Origin: Hydractinia symbiolongicarpus
Lineage: Eukaryota; Cnidaria; Hydrozoa; Anthoathecata; Hydractiniidae
Direction: 5' to 3'
Length of the DNA stretch: 60,000 nucleotides
NCBI RefSeq assembly: GCF_029227915.1
Contig: NC_079880.1
Span: 20,772,501-20,832,500 of the forward strand
In this document: positions 13,301 through 25,300 of the stretch, one piece after another
How the letters are laid out: each line of letters starts with the position of its first letter
Position numbering within the stretch: the stretch's first letter is position 1
Made by a program: the position numbers and the translations under genes
The notes under the pieces: model-generated
Database searches by the model: none
The model's input: the letters and a program-made list of their open reading frames with translations, nothing else
What the model was told of the DNA's origin: nothing

Positions 13301-16300
13301 TGCCAAAAATTGCACGAAAATCCGGGTTTTTTCGATTTTCGGGTAAAATCCGACAAAATCGGGAAATCAGATTAACCATGTGTATAAATTATGCAAAATG
13401 ATTCTTCTTAATAAAACAAAGTTGTGTTGGAAATATCAATTTGTAGAGATAATTCTAACAGGAGTTATACAATTTTCCCCTTTATAAGGATTTAATAGAA
13501 TTTTTTAGGGGTAGTTTCAAGTAATGGCCAATATCAGGCTAACCAATATCTGAAAGGTATGGGACCTAAAAAATTGGCATGCAGGTGTCTAATAGATAAA
13601 TATTGAAACTCAGTAAGTTTCATAGCCATATAACATAGCAGTAAGGAGTTATTAAAAAGAACCAGTAAGGGGGGGGGGGGAGGAATCCACCCCAACCCCC
13701 CCCCTCGGATGGAAAAGGGTTAAGCCTGTTTTAAATCATCGACTGAAATGCTGGCTATTAGGGTAAAAATATTCCATACTGCATTGCATTTTTTAAACAC
13801 AGTTGTTTATGTGTTATTAGGGAGGCAAACAGTTAGCGTGTAACCAAGCTTTTATTTTTGGTGACATTATGTGTCTGTGACGCAGCTTTTCCTTTTTGGT
13901 GATATAACATCCTAATTTTATTTCTTTAGTTTTCTCACTTGTCATTAATGGACGCATTAATGACGATGTATTTGAACAACAAAGTGACCATCCAACATAT
14001 TGTTGACGTTGTCAGGTAAACTATATGTACGTAGTTGTGAAATAGAGGATTGGAAAGGAATTTTTTTTTCAGTATGAATTACCTTTACTAGCATGAATTT
14101 CCAATTTTAAGAACAAAGATCCCATTAAAAACAACAAACAAAAAACAGTTTCTTTTTATTTAATTTCTCTAAATGTTTATAAATCTCAATCAAAAATCAA
14201 TCAAGGAAGTTTTCTTTTTTTAGTAGTCAGGATCAGTTCTCTTATATATGAATTATTCAACAAACTGTTGGCTCTACTTCTACTGACTGATAGTCTTGTG
14301 GTAGAGTGTTAAACCCCCGTCTAGTCATACAACTGGTTATAAAAAGTGTGAATCCATCCTTTGTCTTTAGTGTTCAGCATAAAAATAGGATTGATATCTT
14401 AGGCGGTTGTTTAGTAAGTGATTGATGTGCTTGCTTTTGTAACTCAATTTGGAGCTTTAAATCCATTAGGACCCCCTGTGCAGAATCTTCATTGATATCA
14501 GTACCAATAGGAACTGAAGTGGCTATTATCAGTAGCTATTTGTAATAAAATAATAAATACATGGTGACCACTCCTCCTCAAATTCCTTAAATAACCTTAA
14601 AAAAGAAAATCTCCTTAAAACTACTTAAATATACTTAAAAAAATTGAAATTTTAGCTATTCTCCTTTATTTCTCCTTATTTCTTAATTTTTCTGATATTA
14701 ATTTTTTGGAAATGTGTTCATGGATTGTTCATCACCAGTAAAATAAGACATATTTCTCTGTTACCTGAAAATCCTATATTTTCTAAATATAATTGTAAAC
14801 TCCAAGACAGTTGGTTAACTGTTAATAAATATTCCAACGTGGCTAGAGAAAGACAAAGGCAATGAGTCTTGCAAAGTGCAAAGTCTGTGGTATAAAACAC
14901 ATTAAGCGTTTGCCTAAAAAGGATTCTATCCTTACCCCCACTCGGAAGGAAACCATGCCTCATGAGCAGACAGGATCTGCTGCTTCAACAACAAAGCAAT
15001 CAAACATTGTGAATATGCTTTAAAAAGATGCTGTGTTCAAAGTAGAATTGATTTTTTGCCTTGACATTGCTCAAAGCAAATACTCCTTTAGATCAAGTGA
15101 TAACAAGTCAGATCAGTTTTCTTTCATGTTTCCTGATAGTAATATAGCTGAAGACTTCTCATGTGGTTAAACAAAGTGCACCTATATTATCACACATGGT
15201 CTTGTTCCTTTTTTAAAAACATTTTACGTGTAAGTGAATTGGGTCACTTTGTTTGCTTATTTGACGAGTCGTATAATATATTCGGTTTTGGAATAATAAA
15301 ATCAACATGGTATGCACTCAATATTATAGTTCAGGATTTATGGGAAAAGCTGCAGAAGTATATATTCTTAAAATGTTTAAGTTCTGTGTGAATTGTTTAA
15401 GAAGTGAAAAAATGCGACAAGTATCCCTTGATGGACCAAATCAAATCATGTTTGTCAATGCGCAACAAAAAACGCAAAAACAATGCATTGGGTGTGCTAG
15501 TTGATCTTGGTACATGTAGTTTACATACAATTAACGGATCCTTGGAAAGTGGCGCAAAAGCTACTGACTGAAACTTAAAAAAGTTGATGTCATCAATGTT
15601 CCAAATTTTCCATGAAATTCTCTCAAGAGCAAGTGATTATGAAAAAATGGCTGAAGCAACAAGATCAGATATTCCCTACATGTTTTGTGGAACTCGTTGG
15701 GCTGTAGCAAAGAAAGCAAGGGAAGTTTGGTCAAAGGTGGTAATTGTGATTGACTACTGGAAATCTTTACCAAAGAGTAAACAACCCGGTAGCCAGGCCT
15801 AAACACTACAATCCCGGTCAAAATATATTGGCAGTAAGCTACAAAAAGTGCAGTATAATCCTTTCTTACCCCCTCTCCCCCATTATCAATGTTTGGAAAT
15901 GCGTTAGCACAACTTTTGAACATTGATACTGGGGGAAAGGGGGCTTTGTACTTATCAAGCTCTTGCTACACATGAAAAAAGGGTTTACTGCCATTATTTT
16001 TGACCGGGATTGTCTGAATTTCAAGAAAAAAATTTGACAAGAGTTGTGGCCTTTTTCTTCCTAGAGAAAGTCAAAAAGGCCTCTGTAACTCCAATTTACA
16101 CGTGGACTTGACCCTAGTTTCTATGAGACTACTATTCTGTAACGAATCCAGTGAAATGATAAGCAAAATTAGGCGCCAAAATCCGAAGAAAACGAAAGTG
16201 AAATCAAATGATATTCAACACAAGAAATAAGCTCTCATCCTAGCCTAAAATAACGTATAAAATAAAGTATAAAACCTAATATAGAATGGCAAACAATATA

Positions 16301-19300
16301 AATAGCGATGAGGAGCTTGAGAACAAAGACAGTTGCAGAACGTATATGTTAACGTACTCCAAAGCAGATCTAAGTGTTGCTCCAAATCAAAAGGCGTTCA
16401 CTGACATCGTATTAGAGGCATTTTCCATAGGGACGCCTAAGGCTAATGTCGAACACTGGGCTACTTGTACAGAGGTTCATGCAGATGGTGAGCATCAACA
16501 CTACCACATGGCATTGAAACTGAGTGGAACCCGTCGTTGGCGCCCCATTCATCAGCACATTTACAAGACACGTAAGATTTCTGTGAACTTCTCATCCAAA
16601 AACTATGGGTACTTGGCTGCATACCGTTATGTTTGCAAAGATAAACCGTTTGAGTCAGTTTTGCACAGCAAAAATCACCCAAACTTACAGAATGCCAAAT
16701 CACCAGTGTCAAAGCGGGGTTTCACTCGTTTTTCCCAAAATTCAAAGAAACGCCGGTGTTTGGAGGGTCCAGTACAAAAACCGGAAGCTTCAGCTAAACG
16801 ACGCTTATCTAATAGTGATGTTGCCAAGTTTCTTGTTGAAAACGACATAAAAAATGACACTCAGCTCATGTCAGTAGCAAACCGGAGACAAGCTGAGAAT
16901 CAGCCAGACTTATTCAATTTTATCTTAAATAAGTCTTCAAAGGCACTCTCAGAACTCATTTCTGTAACTTGGAAAATGCACAGTGCCCCTAAAGCGATCG
17001 AGCGACAGCAAAAATGTAGACTTGACGTTGTGGTAGAAAAATCAAACACAGCCTGCGTAGACGGATGCAACGGCACTTGGTTGGTGTGTGCAAGGCAAGT
17101 GTTGAGAAACAATAGCATCAATATATACGTTTTTGCTGATGCTCTGCGAGAATGTTTGAAGCGTGGTCGCAAGAAAAATAACAATATCCTGTTAACAGGA
17201 CCAACAAATTGTGGAAAATCATTCTTGTTGAACCCTGTAGAACTAATTTTCAATTGTTTTGTTAATCCTGCAAGCAGCAAGTACGCATGGGTTGGCCTCG
17301 ATGAATGTGAACTCGCCTACCTTAATGATTTTAGGTGGTCAGCGGAATTAATCGCATGGAACGAATTTCTCCTCCTGTTGGAAGGTCAGACTGTTCACCT
17401 GCCAAGGCCTAAAAACCAGTTTGCCACTGACATGGTTATAGGCAGGGACAATTCCATGCCAATTTTGGCTACAAGCAAAGGTTCAATTGAACATGTTGGA
17501 AAATATAACCAGAGAGACCAACGCGAAACAGATATGATGAGTTCAAGGTGGCGAGAATTCAAATTCATTGAAGAAATCCCAAAGGAATCGATGAAAGACT
17601 TAGAACCTTGTCCGCACTGTTTTTGCACCCTGGTTATCCAAGGCATGGATGCGTAACATGTATAATATATAAAAACTATGTTCGTATTTAAAAGTTATTA
17701 TATTCCATGCGTCACAAGTGCGTCACATATGCATCACAAGCTATATAGTACCATGCTGTAAAAGAATTTAATGCGTCACATGCGTCACATCCGAAGTTTT
17801 AAAAGAATAGTATATATATCTTTAAAAAAAATGTTGTGACGCATGTGACGCATACATTTAACAGTTAAACACATGCAAAAAACCGAGTGACGCATTAGTG
17901 ACGCACTGTGACGCATAGAATTTACAGCTAAATATCTTTAAAAACTTAATATTTTGTTCTGGCACCTTTGTGCTTTTGCACAAGTGCCAACCTTTTTGGC
18001 ATTGATGATATCAGGTTGTCAATAGTTTGTTTTGGAATACCTGTCAACATGGTTTGCTTCATTCTGTTCACAAACTGTTCATATGTTTCTGCTGTGATGT
18101 TCTGTTTCATTGCGTCTTCTTTTAATTTTGTCCTAACCAGGTGGAAAAAATTTTCTATTGGGTTTAGATCCGGGGAGCGTGCCGGTATTTTGACCATGAC
18201 ATAACCTTTGCGCTCCAAGGCCACCCTCGCTGCTTTTGAATTTTGTTTAGGACATCCATCCTGAAGAAACTTGTACGGTAGCGCAGACTCGCTCTTCGCG
18301 AAGGCAGTGGGGAATTGTTCATCAATAACATACCTGGCAAAATTGTCGCCAGTGATTTTCCAGTCATGATGGTGACACATGACAACATCATTACCAAAAC
18401 TAATCGCAACGAAAAAATTTGCCATCTTACCCCCACTGCCTTCTTTTCGTCCTTTTGTTGTGATAGAAAGACCTTCGTTGGGCCTACGCCAGGTCATACT
18501 TGATACTGTTCTCGCCTCTCCAGCCGGGTTGGGCTTAAATGCAAATCCAATCCCATCCAAATAAAACCCAATCTCCTTAGTCCAGTACTCGGCCGGGAGA
18601 TTTAACTGTTGCCTAGCAAACTTCGTGCGAATGGATTTGTCTTTCACGCTCAAAAGTCCTTTTTTCCTTGATTGACAATACTTGTAACCATGTTTCTGCA
18701 AACAACGTTGTATGTCTCTGTTACTTATCTTTCAGCCGAGTCCTGCTGTCTCTTGAACTTTCTTCGAGGAGAACTGTACCCCATTCCGTCGCAATTGTGC
18801 CACAGTTCTGACAATAATTCGTTCCATACGGATAGACAACTTTCGAGGGCGACCTTGGTTTTCTTTCCGTGAATCGAACGGGGCAGCGGCATCCATAGGT
18901 TTTTTTGCATGCCTGTAAATGGTCCGCTTTGCAAACTGTTTTCCATAACGCTTGACAAGCTCATAACAACTCAGACCGTTCTCCTGATGCAATATCCTCA
19001 ACTTCATGGAAGTTTGTAGGTCCATTTTTTGATACTTACCCCGACTGTTTTGTGGAGACATTTTGATTTTGCGCTGGTTTTATGTTTATATATATCTTTC
19101 TAGAAAGACGAAAATATACATGTTGTTGTTATCATTGTTTCTGTTGGCAGTTATGTACATGCAAAACAAACATAAACAAGGTCCTTTTTTCAGTTCGATC
19201 TTCCCTTACAGAGCTTAGCACTACCTTATTGGTACTAATTTTCTGAATTTTTGACTCAAAATACATGTACCCTTTCATTCTTGAAAAGGTATATATATAT

Positions 19301-22300
19301 TTTTTGCGCGTAGTACTTTTCACCCAAAACATTTTGCGCGTTGCTTCTGTACTAAATTTTGCGCGCAAATAATTTTTTTTCGCACAACTGCGTCAAAATT
19401 AATACCCACAAAAATTAGTAACAATAACGTATTCATCTAACTACAATTTTTCACGGAATATTATAATGTCTCGCGATTATCGAAAAATGCCCCATTCGCC
19501 TCGTCATCTATTGTTTTAGCATTTCTATTGTTTCCAATTTTAGCATGGCACAAAAGAAACAATGCTGGTACATACTTCAAAACATATATATAGTATCCAC
19601 CTTTAGAATTAATTTAAAAATTAAGTCAAAAAAATTACTGCAAAAAATTGCCGAAAAAATTCTAAGTCTAAAATTTCAGAGACAATCCCGGTCAAAATAT
19701 ATTGGCAGTAAGCTACAAAAAGTGCAGTATAATCCTTTCTTACCCCCTCTCCCCCATTATCAATGTTTGGAAATGCGTTAGCACAACTTTTGAACATTGA
19801 TACTGGGGGAAAGGGGGCTTTGTACTTATCAAGCTCTTGCTACACATGAAAAAAGGGTTTACTGCCATTATTTTTGACCGGGATTGTAGCTTTGACCACC
19901 TAATTACCAGAACTTAAGACAACCTGGTATCCTTGAAATTAAAGTTTTTTGAAGAAATCAGTGCTGTTTTTAACACATTTGTTTTGGTTTTGTCCTTAAT
20001 TATCCTTATTTTTTTATTTCTTTATTCTTGTTCGCAGCAAAATATCATTAAAAAGTGTCAATTTGTCTCCTTAATTTTCCTTAATATCCTTACTTTTGTT
20101 CTCATTTTATTAGTGGTCACCCTGAAATAATAATAATTCTTTATTTCTGTTAGAAATTTTTCCACTTACAATGCATCCAAGGAGCTTCCCTTCGACTTGG
20201 AAGACGCTTTTCTGCTTTGGATAAACAAGGTTAATCTGTCTGTCGAGAACAACAGTAATCGAAGCCATCAACAAGGTGCAAAGAAATTTCGTCAAGCTAA
20301 CGATTTGAAGTCGTGTTTGAGAGATTCGAAGATGCTTCTGTCGTTATTTAGCTTTTACTTTCCGGATGTGCTCAATATGAATGGTGAGAATTGCATTAAT
20401 TTCCTTTTGGTGCGTTTTTAAATTATAAATTGGGTGTTCTCTTCCTGTCATTAAATCATGAAATTTATAAGATGCGAAAAAAAAATTGTCTTTTGGGTGG
20501 CCAAATTTTTTTGGACTTCTGCAGTTTCGTGTACATTATAATTCTGTGGTCAGCTTTTTATATCTCCTTTCTTCTTATTTGGTTGACAATCACAACCACA
20601 ACCAAAAATTTGCTTTAACTTCTTTTCAGTAATAATATTAAGGACAACAATACCTGCCAAACGAATCTCAAATCACCCAATATTATTTTCACCGCAATTG
20701 GTCCTTAAATTGACTTTTTTTTTAACAAAAATAAGTACCAAAAAACTTGTGTTTACATATTTTGGTACAAATTGGTCCACTCTTTGAATACGTCTATTTA
20801 AACTTTCTTATTTCTTACTAAGCGTCCCAAAGTTTCAACACGCATGGGATTGTCAATTATTCTTTGTTTTTTCCTCTGACTATCATCTTTCGTTGTTCCT
20901 TCTTTTTTGAAGAACTGAGAAGTAAAAAATGGGATAGCATATTACAGAATATGCGCCCTTGTTTAACGATATATATTAAAATGCTCGCTGTTTGTCTGTA
21001 AGCCAAAAATGATAACCTATGTGTTGTAATCTCGGTCGTGGTTTGATGTATGCATCGAAAATTTTTCTCTTCAATGATATGTTCTGTTGAAATCTAATAA
21101 AACTCATTTTTATGTAGATATTAAACTAGGTAAGTTGACCACAGAAGAGCATATTGACAACACCGAGTTGTTTCGGAGTTTGTGTGCTGAGTATGTATGC
21201 ACGTCCGTGTTCACACTTCGTGTCGATGACTTTATTTACGCTAACGAACATTTAAAAACAAACTTTATGGTGCTGTTATGTGAAATGTTTCACCAACTGG
21301 AGATTTCAAAGCCAACCAATAAAAGACCGGCACACAACATTGCAGCCAATCAAATTCCTCCTAACAGTGAGGAAAAGAAGCGTAGAGAAGATATCAGCAA
21401 ACCTTCAAGAACTCCTCATCAACCTTTACTTTCGAAAAGATCGAAACAACAGTTTGCAAAGTTTGACACAGAGAAGACTGAGGATACTTCGCCGCAGGAG
21501 ACTGGTAAGGAGGTTTATTAAATTAATTTTAACTCAACGAGGCTGATTTGGACCATGTGTCTTGAAGTTTCTTGCATGTTTCTTTTTTGTGACATCGTAA
21601 TTTTCATTCTGTCATTTTGTAACATCCGTCTTGAAAGGATTCATCATAATACCTGAAAGTCTACTATAAGAAAGAAAATATTTTAACCCTTGAAGTCCTA
21701 AGAGAGCTTTTTTATATACCAATAAACTATATTTTATGTGTTTTTTTTTTATTATTTCTGTTATACTTTGACAATATTTCACAGATTCACCTGAAAAAAC
21801 ATGATATTTTTACTCTGTAGCCTTGATGTTGGATGATTTCGACCTGAAGCAGTCCTACACCGTTGAATCTACTACCAACACACACCATCCCGAAGTGTCG
21901 CAAGCCTGGGAGAAAAATCGTCAAGATGGGAAGACGAAAAAGCAGATGATCTCAGTAAACTTTCGGTACGCACGAGTGTTTGTGTGCGGTTTATATTTTT
22001 CGTTGTTCGTTCGTTCGCTTGCTTGTTTTTTTATCTGTTTTATTTACTTTTCTTTAGACCAGACCAACCACATAATGTATCAGCAAGCCTTCCGCAGGAT
22101 GTCTCTTCAAACCCAAAAAATATGAGAGATAGTTACAGTAAGTTTAACAGATATTACACGCAAAGTGTGCGCGAAGATTTATTTATTTTTCTTTCTTTTT
22201 TATTTTGTTATCATTTGCCAAATCAACAAACACGTTATTCTACAGTTTATAAAAAAAGAAAGGCACTTATTTTTTGTTCAAAACCCTAAATTATACAATT

Positions 22301-25300
22301 TTTTCCTTGGTATTTGTTGGGGAAATTGAAATACGTTAGTATTGCTGTCGCGCGAATTAAATCTTTTTTCGCTGTCCAAAAATTCGCGCAAATAATGTAG
22401 TGGTTTTCTTTATATATTTAGGTCGTCGCACTGCAGATTATGTTCACGCTGTTTCCCAAGACACACATTTGGCTGAAAATTTTGATTTTAACATGCCACC
22501 TAAAACTTTTATAGACGTTTTATATGAGGGAGCACCAAAGCGTATGGAGGAATTTAGCAAAGCGAATTCTGTTGCTCGTGAACCACTACAAAGTTGGTCT
22601 GCTGGAACTTCTAATACTTTACCACCCGACGATGCCGTAAAACAAGATAACTGTCGCGATCACCAAGACGACCCGTATATTGATGACGATGCGCTCTCCA
22701 CCATTACGGAAGCTACAGAACCTGATGCTCCATCGCTGTATTCGTTTCGCTCGTCGTCTTCCTCTACCTCAACAAAGGTTAGCGACGAAAAGAACGAACA
22801 TGGAACAATTCAAAGAACTGATAAAAATTTGAATGGCAACATAAACGTATTCCACCAACATCAAGCAGTTTTAGCGTCGGTTTCTCCAAATACGACGTTA
22901 ACAAGCGATACGGCGTCGCACACAAACCATACGGTGTTAAGTTGTGACATGGATACTCGTGGTAGTTACACAGTTAACCGTGGCACGGTTGAAGCTGCTG
23001 TCGCTACTGGTTTGCCTATTATAACGGACAGTGTGAAAAGGTCTTTATATCAACCGCTAACACGCATGGACGCTACGTCCACGATGGAAGAGTATGACGA
23101 GACTAGTGAAATACCCATTCGTTACGAGTCTGGTGGTGTTTTAAGCGCAGGGAACAATTCAGATTTTGAGGACGCCCCTATTCACATCGCATCGGGAAGT
23201 TCTTCTGGTTTGTCCACTGACGACGGTATTGGTCATGCTGTATCAGACACGGATGAATCAACGCGACCAAGTAATGTTGTATACAGCAGTTTGAGTGAGC
23301 ACATGTCGCCACTGTCACCGAATGTCCATGCGAGATTAGAACCTTTTGCGGGATACGATGAACTGCGTGATCAGGATGAAAACGAGGAGACTCTTGTAGA
23401 GAGTGTTAAGACTTCTTTTGCAGTGGATAACGAACCGTTACATTCGTCAGTAGCCGAAATAAAAAGCGAAAGTATTCCTATGAACAAAACAAATGATCCA
23501 AAATTAAAAAGCAGAACAGAACGGATTTTGAAAGATTTTTCTAACACAAGCAGAAAGATCGATATTCAAGTGTCATACAAACATTGGCCATTTTCTACAA
23601 CGAAGAACTCCACTGAACAAACAAAGATTAAATTTCATAATAATTTATCATCGACGGGCGCGCCCATCACGTGGTTTGATCTTGTGCAAAACAACGTAAA
23701 CAAAAATGAATCCAAATTGAAAGAAATGTTTGAACAAGTAAGTAAAAACTTGAAGAAGATAAGTAAGTCAAATTATAGGTCGTCAAACCAGGCACGTTAG
23801 TTATTGTCTTTTATAACTCGCCTACTAAGCTCTTTGTTAACTGTTTTCCGATGTTGCTAAAATTTCAGCTTGATAACTTTTCGAGAATTTTCTGTAGCGG
23901 TTAAGTTATTGTTATTTTTTGTTGTTTTTTATTTTTCTACAGATGCAATCGCGAAAGAAACACAACAAGTCTGCAATATTGAATTGGGCGGACCTTGTGG
24001 AAACTACAAGAGAAGAGGGTAATTTCCATAAACTTTTTCAGTTCTTATCAGCTAATATACATTTCTGTTAGACCTGTTTCAGTTGGTGTCTGTACTATTG
24101 AATTACATCGTTTTCTTCTCTTGATTGTTAGCCAGTTAAGCATGAATTGAACAAATAATATGGACCGAAGGTTTGACGACATTTCGTAAAGTACACGATT
24201 TCAGTTTGAGATGATATATCATATAAATTATAATGCAACATGGAGAATATTAAATTAGAGTGCTGCTCGTAAACGACGGCAAAGAGAAAATCACAATATT
24301 TTAATCCACCTTTCCCGAATTTCATAAATTATAATAATTATGACGTCATCCAAAAGTTTTTACTGGTTTTATGCTCTTCGAATAGGGACATTCAGATAGA
24401 ATATTTAAATTATCATGACAAAGCTAAAGTTTTTAGAGCAATATAATATTCTGGTTGCATTTTATTTATATTTTAGGTTCACACTAAAATTTTGAAAGCG
24501 TACTATATATTTAAAGCACGATTTGAAGCATGCTTAATAATGTGAACGCATTTTTGCTTTATTAAAATGTCTTTCAAATTATGTTTCCTTGCTTTAACCA
24601 CGCCTTAAATGCAGCAAATTTATTTTTGCCTTAGCTGCTATAGGTACGTGAAACATTAGCATAAAAATTATGCACAAATATTTGAGTATTAAAAGTGAGC
24701 AAGGATTGTGAGGAAAGTGAGCGGGTATTATGAAAGTGTAAGTTCATTCGTATGTGAGAAAAACAACGGCATAAACATAAATGAAAATCAAAATATTCAC
24801 GAAGGATACCCCAAACATACGTAGATTATTATAGAATTGCATTTGGAATTGGTGCACCCTTACCCAGATTCACCGAATGGTTGTTTCAAAATCAGATGTA
24901 CAATCAAGCAGTATTTTTAAATTCTCAATATATGCAAAACTCTGCATCGCCGTCGTCAATCGCATCCAGTGATAACGATTCCAATAAGACTATTACTGGT
25001 AAAATGAAGAGAAAATGTTGGACAGAAATACAAACAAGAATGTTTTGAATAATATCAACAAAATCATTTTCTTTTTCGCATCCCATTTGTACATCTGCTT
25101 CATTCACAAGTAAATGAACATTTGTTATGTATGATTTTAAGTTTGGTTTAAATTTTGTTTACAACTCTCCCTTTGATGTTACCGGCAACTTGCTTTAGAC
25201 TACGTTTACATGTAGGCGGGATAAAATTTCGTCCGGGATGAAATTTCATCCCGCCTAAAACATGTAAACAGTATAAAAGCTTGGGCCAGAGACAGGGATG

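Larger units (their letters stand above)
15809..19886. mobile_element. Rep + DDE-transposase element with 204-bp terminal direct repeats
   Basis: A 4078-bp unit bounded by 204-bp direct repeats (15809-16012, 19683-19886) that I read as identical. Each repeat has its own inverted ends (CAATCCCGGTCAAAA / TTTTTGACCGGGATTG). The outer flanks are TA on both sides (15807-15808, 19887-19888); the inner flanks are TC and GA. Inside are a TATA-led Rep-like gene on +, a Tc1-type transposase on -, and a symmetric iteron cluster between their 3' ends. Identical repeats and an intact Rep frame argue for recent insertion. It interrupts a decayed hAT-like transposase. Candidate explanations are one transposon, a composite transposon, or a replicating circle that recombined into a resident 204-bp repeat. 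Confidence 0.85.
14560..20124 (+). mobile_element. Decayed hAT-like element, split by a nested insertion
   Basis: Ends CATGGTGACCACT (14560) and AGTGGTCACCCTG (to 20124) are inverted repeats of the CAGGG-type common in hAT elements. The 8-bp flanks (AATAAATA and AAATAATA) are similar but low complexity, so the target duplication is uncertain. Inside is a broken transposase-like frame interrupted at a TA by the 4.08 kb Rep element. Without that insertion the remnant is about 1.5 kb. The right end lies only 29 bp upstream of CAMSAP exon 5 (20154). Confidence 0.65.

Noticed and set aside
15561-15923. 120-codon minus-strand frame
   Set aside because: Complement of the hAT-like remnant and of the 204-bp repeat; no independent support.
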